Part shown: one piece after another, positions 24,713 through 35,163 of the stretch | Numbering within the stretch: position 1 is the stretch's first letter | Layout of the letters: each line of letters starts with the position of its first letter | From: Azolla caroliniana | Taxonomy: Eukaryota; Polypodiophyta | Direction: 5' to 3' | NCBI GenBank assembly: GCA_043228905.1 | Contig: JBHGNT010000018.1 | Location: forward strand, 5,208,001 to 5,272,000 | Length of the DNA stretch: 64,000 nucleotides | The notes under the pieces: model-generated | What the model was told of the DNA's origin: nothing | What the model saw: the letters and a program-made list of their open reading frames with translations, nothing else | Database searches by the model: none | Program-made: the position numbers and the translations under genes

Positions 24713-27700
24713 TTTAAAAAAAGCAAAAGATATCCATTCATTAGTGTAAACCATTTACAAAGTTTCGATTTCTATGTAATCGACGGAGAAATAGCCATTT
24801 TGGTGGTTGAAAGTGAAAGTGCCAAAAAGGAGTGCCATTCTTCGAGGACATAAGTGGGGGGTAGTTGTCCACAAATTAAGAAACCGATGGTGTTGAGCAG
24901 CTTTATCGTTGGAATATCCAATAATACAATCCCATTGACCCTTCAAAGTATGAACCAAGTCCAACCGAATACTTTTTACTAGTTCCGTTGATGAGGCTCA
25001 AACTTGATGAAAATGGTATGTGTTTTATGTTAAAAATGTGTGAAATGTTTTCCGTTTCCAATGTATAATGTTCTCTTCTCGTGGCCGACTCCAAGTATGT
25101 ATGCCCTCTCATCGAGGGGGGTTCTCTTTTCTCTTTTGTGTATTTTTTTGTATGCATGTGCCTTGTGTCCGACGCTCGTCAAGATCATCTCATGCATCTT
25201 TGTTGTGCCCTTACTCAAAAAAGCCCCCTAGAAGAGGGCTTTGGACATATTTGTCTTTTTACCTTTTCCATGGTGGGGTTCCGACTTTTCTATGGTTGGG
25301 CCTTTCAGGGATCCTCTTTGGTATATGTATTGCCACATTCAATTGACTCGTTTAGACTCTATAGTCGACAATATCTACTTTGATTATTCTTTGAACTATG
25401 GGCGGGCCCCTGTTCACCACCGGCAAAAAGGAGCGCTTGTTGTTTAACTTTAGCAAGCTGCGTGTAGATAGAAACATAGCTTCTAGTTATGTGTATCTTA
25501 GAAGCTAGATTTTACCATCCAATTGGGCATCTATAGTAGAGGGGAATTTACAAGTTGACATAGGCAATTTAATTCACACAAATTGGGCCCAACTCATGAA
25601 TGCAACTTTTGTATCCATGGATGTAGATTCTAGCCTTCTCAATAGAATCCATCCATCCATCCATAGACTCACAATCGCTAATGTGCAATGGAAATTAGTA
25701 ACCAACAAATCAATCGAAATCTACAAGCAAACTATTATCAACAACACTCACGTTCACTACTCTAAGCTTGAATTTAGTAAACTGCAAATCAATGGAAATC
25801 CACAAGCAAACTATCACCAACAACATTGATAGAAGGAACAAAATAGAACGATTCAAATATGAGTAGTCAAACTATCCCACAAAGATAGATGTTGATGTTG
25901 GGTGCATCAACTACTAGGTATTGGTTTCTAACCCCCCCCAACCCAATATGAAGAAGCAAGATCACAATGTCAACATCAATAAGCTATGTTTTTATCTCAT
26001 CAAGATCATGATGGATTGTGCATTATTTCATTAAAACCATAGATATAAGCTTTGATGGCGTGATCTTCTTTTTGTAAATATGTCATTATGCATTCATGGT
26101 TCAAACTTAAAAAGTGCACTAGTTTTGCGAAGTGGAACCAATTCAATTGTAGATTAATGAAGCCATTAGGTAGGCAGTATAGCTCCAAATAGCTCTTTAA
26201 TCAATATCAAATTAAAATGATCATATTAGTTTTGCAAAGTTAGATCCCTTCAGTTGTGGATTTATACTTTCAATTCAAGAAACATACTATCCATATAAAT
26301 GATACCAAACTCACATACGAATATGATTTTATGTGTGATTGACTATACGCTATTCTCAGAATGTATCTCGGATCGGATTGCATAAACAAACTTTCACCTA
26401 GTTAATGGACTTGGGAAGTAGACCATATGACTTTATATATTGATGTTAAGTGTATGGCAATACTTGAATAGATAAAAGTTCGACCATATATGTGCAATAG
26501 GAGCTTTAAAAAGATAATTGTGTCTTTATAAATTTCAGATATTTTTAAGGTTTATAACTTATATACCCTTACATTCCAAGAATGAATGGAGTTCAAAGAT
26601 TGGTTGCCCATAATGGAGTACACCGGTAGGGTGAGAGAAAGGTCTATTATATATCTTAAATATTGCCCTTAAAGGTCAAGTATGACCCATGGACTAACCA
26701 AAACGTTTTCACGTGGTGTGCATGGAGTTGGCAAGTGACCCTCAATATTCAAGAATTTTATTAATCATCGTTGCAATTGAGAATGCACATCGAGGATGAG
26801 TACAAAATTGAATGGCATATTCTTTTTAGAGGAGCTTTGGTAGGTTAAATATCAACCGACAACTAAAATCCCACATGAAGCTTTTTTAAAGTTATTAAGT
26901 GGCTACTTCAAGATTGTTGAAGGAATAGAATACTCTGAAACTTCATTATTAAAAAGGAAAACAAAGCAATATCAATTTGGCTTTAACATTAATGGTAAGG
27001 AAGCTTGAATATGGGGTTACCAATTCATATTGTTTATATCTTATTAACTATAAGAATGTCCATGTTTGCATGTACATATGCAAATTCACCCAATGACCTC
27101 AAAATCTTTGCATTACATGACTGCTCATTCCATTGTTCATACTCTTCACGGTATGGTTGTATAAACTTTACACGATAACTACTAAGACATGTGCCCATTC
27201 AAATTAGCATCCAATGTGCTTTGGAAGTTATTATATGGACCCTACTATTAAAGGAAAATGTGGAGGATTGCGATGTTGAATATCAATAATGTTCGTATAA
27301 CAAAATTTGATTAGATGGAAAACTATAGTGGACACAAATTTCTAAATACTTGGGGGGATGGAACATGCATCATATCATAAATTATGAAAAGAAAAACAAT
27401 TGATATCATGAGCAAGGGTTGTACTTGTGACAAGGAAACTTCAGAATGTCTCAAGTTCTAGTCCACACATGCTTAAGTAAAAGGTCGATGAAAATGTCTA
27501 ATTGTAACCATATATGTGGGATTTGACATGTTTAGTGATGCAATACTAATCAATGTGAGTTAAATAGTTTATTTATGTGTCTCTTTCTATGCTTCTTTTA
27601 GGTTTTCTATTGTGCATGAAATCAATTGTATGGCCCACAATACAAGAATAAAAAAACCTAATTCAGATCATGCAAGAAAACAATTGAACATGGTAATAAC

Positions 27701-28206
27701 CTAAATGCAAAAAGGAGAATCATGTAATGATCTAAATGTATTGATATTTTGATGCCTTCCTAACAAATGAGAAGACATTCTTGTTAACAGGGTTGAAACA
27801 CACGTTATTGAACAAAACCATGGTCAATGAAATTTCAATGACATTCATCATAAATTTCGCAAGAAATGATAATATATCATGACAAATACCTTCGTACAAA
27901 CACGATTGATTGTATAAAGTGAAGTACAAATTTGTGTATTGAAACGTTGTGCATTATCTGTTGGCAAAGCTAAGAATGCATCGATTTTTCCCAAGATCAT
28001 GATAATTCTATTTTGTAACTTTTATATGAGTTGAGTCACGATTTAAAGAAAGGTCCTCAAAAATTCATGGTTACTAATAATTTAAAATATATAAATCGAA
28101 AAGTAATTAAAGTAAACCAAAGATCCCTGCCATATGAACGTAATCTATGATACAATAATTTAAAAACATGAAGGTCATTTTATGGAAAAAATAAAAACAT
28201 GAAGGT
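24713..28206. other. Intergenic, nothing recognised
   Basis: Overlapping plus frames at 25,040-25,450 have up to 100 codons but no family resemblance and no conserved start context. A short duplicated phrase (tcaatcgaaatctacaagca / tcaatggaaatccacaagca) occurs at about 25,709 and 25,789. The rest is AT-rich intergenic DNA. Confidence 0.5.
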
Positions 28207-28758
28207 CCACACATATATAATGTTTGTAACACTTCTCACATAATTTTTGGGGATGCTAACTACAATTTGAAACCTTTCCTTGTTCCATCATCAAATGGCT
28301 TGACTTTGTGTTTATTATATCTATCTATCTTCATATGTTTAGTTTGATATCATGCATAGTTGTCGTTTACTCATCAAAATGGCCTTATTGCATTGACAAA
28401 ATACCATTTTTTTGACAAGGTTGAGGAGTGTAACATTGTCCTGTGAAACATGACGCAAACAAACACACTTTTTGTAATTACTCCACACATATATAATGTT
28501 TGTAACACTTATCACATAATTTTTGGGGATGTTAACTACAATTTGAAACCTTTCCTTGTTCCATCATCAAATGGCTTGACTTTGTGTTTATTATATCTAT
28601 CTATCTTCATATGTTTAGTTTGATATCATGCATAGTTGTCGTTTGCTCATCAAAATGGCCTTATTGCATTGACAAAATACCATTTTTTTGACAAGGTTGA
28701 GGAGTGTAACATTGTCCTGTGAAACATGACGCAAACAAACACACTTTTTCCATAACAC
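28207..28758. repeat. 276-bp tandem duplication
   Basis: Copies at 28207-28482 and 28483-28758 begin ccacacatatataatgtttg and differ at only a handful of bases (for example cacttctcac/cacttatcac), so the duplication is recent. No coding content. Confidence 0.92.
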
Positions 28759-29244
28759 TATCATTTATGCTTCATAATTGATGTAGATGATGAAATGTTT
28801 TTGTTCCACAACTTATAAGTATGAAGGATGTTGAAATTCGGAAGACTTGTGTTTAGTACTTGTATGTATATGTGCATCCCCATTCATTAGCTTATGTGTT
28901 TTGATTCAAACCATTTGTGTAACTCATTCACATTTCCTAACAAGGGATGTCATTTGACAATGATTGGAACAAACAAAATTTATATACAAACCCAAAATCC
29001 CAAAGTCAAGGGCTATCAAACATTTAACAAACACAACTCCTCTCCTCTATACACATAAAACAATTAATTGTCATATACAAAATATCATTGATAGAGGGGT
29101 TAATTTTTGGATAAAACATTGTGAATCAAGCTAGCTATGTTTGAGATGGCACATGTAAATATGATGTTCTTATTAAAACGATAAAGTAATTAGGTAGGAT
29201 GTTTTGACAATAAAGTCAATTGGAGCCAAATTGATTAAAATATT
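28759..29244. other. Intergenic, nothing recognised
   Basis: AT-rich sequence without recognisable features. Confidence 0.5.
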
Positions 29245-29478
29245 GCTTGTCAAAGATCGCTTTAGTAGCAATCAAACTATGTGTCCAAAAGTCAATTTCT
29301 AGTTCATTCATGACTCTTTTGTAATATAGGGCAACAATATGATAACTCAATCTCTATGCTTGCTTGTCAAAGATTGCTTTAGTAGCAATCAAACTATGTG
29401 TCCAATAGTCAATTTCTAGTTCATTCATGACTCTTCCGTAATATAGGGCAACAATATGATAACTCAATCTCTATGCTT
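29245..29478. repeat. 117-bp tandem duplication
   Basis: Copies at 29245-29361 and 29362-29478 begin gcttgtcaaagat and differ at about four positions. Confidence 0.92.
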
Positions 29479-30197
29479 GTGCATACGTGAATGATAAATT
29501 ATTTATGTCAAACATGTCAAGCGTATTTTAAAGCATATTGTTAACACTTTGTGATGTGTACGAGAAAAATGAAGATGTAACCGTGTGAGATAAATAAGGG
29601 GAAAGCATATTAATTGGAGTTAGGAAGGAAAAGAAAAAGCGAACAACAGTTGAGATAAACAAAGACCAATGGTAGAGAGATATTGAACCACTCTAACAAG
29701 AGATATTGAGTGGGCTCAAAATCTAAATTGAGGTCTTGCAACGAGCTCCAATGTTGAACTCACCATTGAGTTCTCGCATGTAGAGCCTATCTTGGGACTC
29801 TTGTTACAATAGAACTCATCGCATTGACTCTACATGATAAAACCTAAAGAGTTCTATCATGCAAAGCTTGTCATTATACTTGCATGAAATAGGGGAGGAA
29901 GGAGGAAGGGTGCAACAATTTGCGAAGTGTTGTTGTTGAACAATGCAATGTTCTGCAATTGTCAAGGATGTTGATGCTAAACCTCCTTGTCGCCTGATCC
30001 TAGGCTAGGCTCAATAGGCTCGACATTGAGCCTGGGGTTCATAGTGAATAACCACTTTTCCCTTGTCCCAAATTCCCCAACTTACACACTTAATACCGAG
30101 GGGGTGGTGAACTTTAAGCTCTTAGAATAACCACACATTTCCAATAAAAACCAATAATATGCCTACATTATCGTCACACACAAATACACATACATAT
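29479..30197. other. Intergenic, nothing recognised
   Basis: No coding or repeat structure that I can name. Two related phrases around ttgagttctcgcatgtagag and gttctatcatgcaaagc occur, without clear periodicity. Confidence 0.45.
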
Positions 30198-30479
30198 TGT
30201 GAAATGCACATATTAAGGGATCAAAACCATCCTAGTTAGCTTCTGACTTCTTACTCAATTTATAGTTCATACAAAGGTACCCATTTGGGTTGGCTTAGCT
30301 AAAAAGGGTGTGCTAAAAGGGTGGCACAAAGGAACACATTCACACCACATTTCCCCCCTGAGAGAAACAAGACACTAAGGAGCTGGAGCAAGAACAGGAA
30401 CATGAGCAGTGACTTGTCGAAGGAGGGGGAGCATCTATTGGAGATAGAGCTCCCAAGTGGCATTATCCATGTTGGCAGG

Positions 30480-30790
30480 TTTTGAATGGACATCAATGAA
30501 CGATTATGGTGGGAGGCGAGGGTTATAGAGTGCTCGAAAAAGATTGATCCATGTCGACGCCTGTACGGATGTATTGTAAGCGTGGGTGATGAAAGGAAAG
30601 ATTTGATCCGAGGTTTTGTGGCATGGATTGATGTAAGCGGCAATCTCCTTCTTGAGGGTCTTGTTGAGGCGTTTAGTGAGGTCATTTGTCTAAGGATGGT
30701 ATGGGGACGTAAACATCTATTGGACATCGAGTTGAGCTGCAACGGCGTTGAGGACATCCCCGTGGAACTGCTAGCCCTGATAGTTGGACG
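30480..30790 (-). pseudogene. Ty3/gypsy integrase fragment (element E)
   Basis: The minus-strand translation, moving between frames, gives the order expected of a chromovirus-like integrase core: a QFHGDVLNAVAAQLDVQ block, a TSPYHPQTN-type block with LTKRLNKTLKKEIAAY, then FITHAYNTSVQAST and FRALYNPRLPPQS. HPQT and the following acidic/asparagine region mark the third catalytic segment. Stops and frameshifts show that it is dead. The plus-strand 103-codon frame over the same DNA is its antisense. Confidence 0.78.
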
Positions 30791-30830
30791 AAGCTAGTGA
30801 TGGAAAACAAGCTAGCAATCGGTGGATAAT

Positions 30831-31222
30831 GATCAATCGCTCATATGGATTGAGGGTCACTTGGACTTGGCTAAGGTGGGGGACAGGAGGGCTATTGTGT
30901 ATGAGCTAACAATTGGCGGATAAAGATCAATCGCTCTTGTGGACTGAGGACCACTTGTACTTGGCCGAGGTGGGGGACCGAAGCCCTATAGGCGGATAGA
31001 GATCAATTGCTCCTGTGGACTGAGGGCCACATGGATTTGGCTGAGGTGGGGGACAGGAGAGCTATATGTGGATAGAGATCAATCGCTCCTGTGAACTGAG
31101 GGCCACTTGAACTTGGCTGAGGTGGGGGACATGAGGGCTATAGGCGGATAGAGATTAATCGCTCCTACAGACTGAGGGTCACTTGAACTTGGCTGAGGTG
31201 GGGGATAGGAGGGCTATTGTGT
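30831..31222. repeat. 76-bp minisatellite inside element E, five units
   Basis: Units starting gatcaatcgctc occur at 30,831, 30,925, 31,001, 31,077 and 31,153 (first spacing 94, then 76 each). Each contains actgagggccact and ggctgaggtgggggaca. Confidence 0.9.
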
Positions 31223-31481
31223 CGAAGGGAGATCGAGGAAACTCGTAGGACAAGAAGTTGGTGGGCAACTTAAGGTGAGGGGGAAGAGGTGGATGCTTGG
31301 ACGTGGGGGATTGGTACCCCATTCTCCACCAATATATGAAATGCACATAAGAGATCAAATCCAACCTAATTAGCTTTTTACTTCTTACTCAATTTGTAGT
31401 TCATACAAAGGTACCCATTTGGGTTGGCTTAACTACATGCATGCTAAAAAGGGTGGCACAAATGAACACATGCACACCACA

Positions 31482-31823
31482 ATATATAAACACAAATACA
31501 CACAAATATATATAAAGAATATGAACACACATTTACTTGCACAACATTTTCATACATATTTGCATATCCATGAAACACACATATTCACTTGGATACATAA
31601 GAGTGCACAAATTGTCCAAAAGTTAGTGATTGGTGCATTAGAAATGTTGGGTTTCTAAACAAGGAGAGACATAGAGAGCAAGAAAGAAAATGAAATAGAT
31701 AGGTCAAGAGGAATAGGAGAGAGTGAGAGTTTAGAGTTTAAATTTTTTCTTATCATCCATAAAGAGGCCAATTTTGACCTATGGGACCAAAGTATACACG
31801 TGTTCTTGATATGTGTCTCCTTC
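31482..31823. other. Intergenic, nothing recognised
   Basis: ACA-rich low-complexity sequence flanking the LTR, then unremarkable DNA. Confidence 0.45.
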
Positions 31824-32150
31824 CTAAAAAGGAGTATTCATACATTGAAGCACAAAGTCTCTATGCGTGAATAAGGCATATACATATAAGCTCAACCTTC
31901 TAGGTGGTGTCTTAAGTATGACACTCCCACTTAATATGTCATTGTATCTTGAACGAATTGCACTATATGCCGAGCATGTGAAGAACAAGTGATATTCATC
32001 CTCTATCATGCCTTCATTGCATACTTTACATGCCTTCAAATTTGTTACACTTCGATACCATGATGCAACTTTGATACCTAACTTGTGAGATTGAGTGTGA
32101 AGTCGTGTGAGGGCTCTATGAGCATTACTACTCATATTGGTAATGCGATA
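31824..32150 (-). pseudogene. LINE ORF2 C-terminal fragment (zf-RVT region)
   Basis: The minus frame reads HKLGIKVASWYRSVTNLKAC, then a CKVCNEGMIEDEYHLFFTC segment: a C-x2-C...H...C zinc-binding reverse-transcriptase tail typical of plant LINE ORF2 proteins. It resembles the tail at about 1,700-1,810. Only the C-terminal part survives. Confidence 0.72.
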
Positions 32151-33123
32151 AGGTCAGATATGATCAATTTAGGATTGACATTTGCAAGATTTATATTGTG
32201 ACCAACATTCAAGATTGACATTTGCAATGTAGTATTCTAGTTTTGTCCTCTTGGCATCATCCTACTTCATCATTAATGATTCCACCAATCTTTCCTCGAT
32301 CATTACATAATGCATAACATTGCCCGAAAGCTCTAAATGATCATCCACACCCCATATTCTGAGCCATTTTCTTATGTCAGCAACTCAATTGATGAGAGAA
32401 TTTTACTATTATGATTCTTTTGTAGGTTACATCCAACATTCCAAGTAAGATGTGGTAATCGATAATTCAACATATTCTTGACTTTTGTAATGTATCTATA
32501 TACTCTTTAGAGTGCTAATATCTCTATGGGCCGAACATAAGTTTTCGAAGAGCATAACCTGGTAAGATCTAGTGCATTTAACTCCCGTTGAGATATTCAA
32601 GCTCAAGTAGCATTAAGTGTTTAGTTTGTCACGTAACTTAGTAGTTACATGAATAGAATCTAGTTCTGAGTGAAGTATTAAATAGGAGTTACTCTAGATA
32701 TCCCCCACTACTTGTAAGTTGATGTCACACCCTTAAATGTAATTTTGTAGTTACATTCCCTCTCACTATATGTGCACTCTTTCACACAAGATGTATATAT
32801 ACCCCATCGTGGGATCTTTTGTAACTTGATGCTAATTAATATAAAGTGTTGGTGTTCAAGCCTTTTTAAGTCATCTCCATTAAATGTTCATTAAATGTAA
32901 ACCTAAATCCTCTTCTACACATACACACACATTTAACTTCAACGGCTTAATCACACATGTGGTTAACTACTTGCTGAATTAGATATTAACTAAACCACAA
33001 TTATTTATCTACTTCTTTACAACTCCTAATTACTTCCTTAAAAACATCTTTTGAATTTTCTCAATCTCACTCCATGCATCAAGAGAGATGGTGCCACCCC
33101 ACATTTCTACTCCATCAATCAAT
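32151..33123. other. Intergenic, no gene recognised
   Basis: A gattgacatttgcaa phrase is duplicated at 32,173 and 32,214. The remainder shows no coding signal. Confidence 0.45.
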
Positions 33124-33545
33124 ACTTGAGTTACCATGTCATTAAACAACATCAGTTTTACTTCCAATCCACAATTATCACTTTGGTTGCATTGGTTCTC
33201 CAAAAGTTAATACGATTTTCAACCTACTGGAAGCCTAGAATGAAAGCATGCACTCCAAGCCATACTTGAGTTACCATGTCATTAAACAACATCAGTTTTA
33301 CTTCCAATCCACAATTATCACTTTGGTTGCATTGGTTCTCCAAAAGTTAATACGATTTTCAACCGACTGGAAGCCTAGAATGAAAGCATGCACTCCATCA
33401 AGCCATACTTGAGTTACCATGTCATTAAACAACATCAGTTTTATTTCCAATCCACAATTATCACTTTGGTTGCATTGGTTCTCCAAAAGTTAATACGATT
33501 TCCAACCGGCTGGAAGCCTAGAATGAAAGCATGCACTCCATTTAT
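33124..33545. repeat. Three-copy tandem repeat, 140-143 bp unit
   Basis: Units share acttgagttaccatgtcatt and end in gaaagcatgcactcca. Reference words fall at 33,124, 33,264 and 33,407. Substitutions are few. The array abuts the truncated end of copia element C. Confidence 0.92.
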
Positions 33546-34169
33546 TTGTGGTGGGTACATCAAAACCAAGATATTTAAAGCTTTGAAAAAATTGTATATT
33601 TTCACCTCTATGTGTGAGCATAGGGTAAGGATGGGATAGAGAGACAACTCCTGGTTGCTCTGGCTTTTCCAAAAACGAGAACCACTCTTCATGGCTCCTC
33701 ACGTGGTTTGATGCTCTTGAGTCAACGTACCACACTTCCTCCGATCCGGAAGTGGTCTTCTTCATTGAGTTCGCCTTGTGCTTTATCACAAAGGCTGGCC
33801 CTTTTCCGGTCTTACCGGTTCCGGATCCTTCCGATCCTTTTGCGTAGTGGGAGCTTTGCCGGTTACCTTGTCCGACCTTGCCGGATCTAGATTTATCCGA
33901 ATCGGCGCACTTCTTCCAGCACTCGCTCTCTCGGTGGCCCTTCTTGCCACAATACCAACATTCCGTGCCGACTTTTGATTGCCGGTTTCTGGCGCCGCCT
34001 TGACTCCCCCTACTTGTGACGGGTCCGGAACTGTCGTTGACACCATCTCTATGCATCAGATTCTGCTTGTGCCGGCTGCCGCTATTGCGTGCCGACCCAC
34101 CTCGTCCTCCACGCCCACGGGGCGATCCACCTCTGTGTACAACATCCAACTGTCCGATTGAGTGGTCCT
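33546..34169 (-). pseudogene. Element C gag/protease fragment (Ty1/copia)
   Basis: The minus frame shows a Gly/Arg-rich stretch (GGSPRGRGGRGGSARN), a CCHC zinc knuckle CWYCGKKGHRESEC and a protease-like WYVDSRASNH in which the expected DSGAS is DSRAS. It is closely related to the gag of element B. It is the third piece of element C: the reading frame continues from 45,067-44,974 if element B and one copy of its gtcct duplication are ignored. Protease onwards is lost at about 33.6 kb, next to the 140-bp repeat array. Confidence 0.82.
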
Positions 34170-34258
34170 TGTAAAAGAATACGTATGCGGAAGTGTATGC
34201 GTAAGGACACATAGAGTACACGGTTCGGAAGTACGACAGTTTGGTAAAACACAGAAAT

Positions 34259-34322
<64 letters not shown>

Positions 34323-34495
34323 AGAAACACAAAACTATATTCCAAATAATTGTCTATGTTCTCTGTATTACATATTTCGTGCTCAGTAAGCACCTTATAT
34401 ACAAGCCTTGACTATCGGGCTGACACAAGTACTGCTGGTACTTGACCACTCATAAATGAGCCTTCTACACTAACTCCCAAAACTATTCCTTACGA
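34170..34495 (-). repeat. Element B 3' LTR, first part
   Basis: Starts tgtaaaagaatacg and includes a long (GA)n run at about 34,264-34,321. It is interrupted after acga by element D and resumes at 38,067. The same order (GA run, cagaaacacaaaactatatt, ccttacgagg) is seen uninterrupted at 44,632-44,968. Confidence 0.88.
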
Positions 34496-35163
34496 TGTCG
34501 CGAAGATTCGCGCGTAAATGATGTCGCGAAGATTCGCGCGTGCGTGTGCTACTCGAGCGACCACCGGGGTCTTGGACTGGGGAGGATGATCGCGGAATTA
34601 TCGACGCTAGATGGCGATCAATGTAAGATTAAATGAAAATGGTTTACTTGAGAAGAAGAAAATTTGTACACTTGAGAAGTAGAAAAATATGAAGATAAAG
34701 ACAAATATAATTTATATTGATGATAATGGTGTTGGTGATATCACATATTGAGCCCCCCTTACACAAGCCCAACTAGAGGCTTTTATAGGTCTTTCCATGC
34801 TCGTGACATGCACATAACCATGGGCTAAAACCATGGTTTTGTGCACACGGTTTTGCTTATGTCATGCACAAACCATGGGTTTAAAACCATGGTTTTGTGC
34901 ACATGGTTTTCTATGGTTGTTTCGTCTATAATTTGTATATGAAAAGGAAATACATAAAATCTACACTATATGATAGTTTTCCTAGTGGTAAGGCAATTAT
35001 CTTGTATCTTAGAGGTGCAAGGTTCAATCCTTGCTTGCACCCCTCTGTATGAACTCAAGTGCCACTAGGCTAGGTTTATTTGCTAAGTGCATGTGCAATG
35101 TTGCACATCCTTGGTTTATTCGTCTCACTCGGTTTCATACCGTAGCCGAAAATCGTCACGACA
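34496..35163 (-). repeat. Element D left LTR (3' LTR)
   Basis: It begins with two copies of a 25-bp unit (tgtcgcgaagattcgcgcgt) and contains several accatggtttt inverted words around 34,820-34,910 and a tRNA-like module at 34,983-35,043. Confidence 0.93.
34983..35043 (+). other. tRNA-like module inside element D LTR
   Basis: cctagtggtaaggc (A-box-like) is followed by gcaaggttcaatccttgc, a perfect T-arm with a B box, about 35 nt later. A loop containing cttgtat would place TGT as anticodon. The acceptor stem is not convincing. The same module is in the other LTR at 37,882-37,942. It is antisense to the element. Confidence 0.55.

Larger units (their letters stand above)
30198..31481 (-). mobile_element. 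Element E: internally deleted Ty3/gypsy-type element with short LTRs
   Basis: Direct repeats at 30198-30349 and 31335-31481 (about 150 bp, tgtgaaatgcac...cacaccaca, written on the plus strand) are short LTRs. The same LTR occurs in fragment F at 52342-52502. On the minus strand a polypurine tract-like caggggggaaa directly precedes the left LTR, and ttggtggagaatgggg directly follows the right LTR as a candidate primer-binding site. Between them lie a broken integrase segment and a 76-bp minisatellite. Flanking atat on both sides could be a 4-bp target duplication but is low-complexity. Gag, protease and RT are missing, so it is non-autonomous. Confidence 0.75.

Noticed and set aside
23984-24754. 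Long overlapping frames on both strands (up to 256 codons) of Cys/Met/Tyr/Val or Thr/His/Ile repeats
   Set aside because: They are translations of the TATG/TG microsatellite, which has no stop codons in several frames.
25040-25447. Cluster of overlapping 60-100 codon plus frames
   Set aside because: All three frames are open by chance; no motif, splice chain or homology I can name.
30486-30797. 103-codon plus frame
   Set aside because: Antisense to the gypsy integrase fragment of element E.
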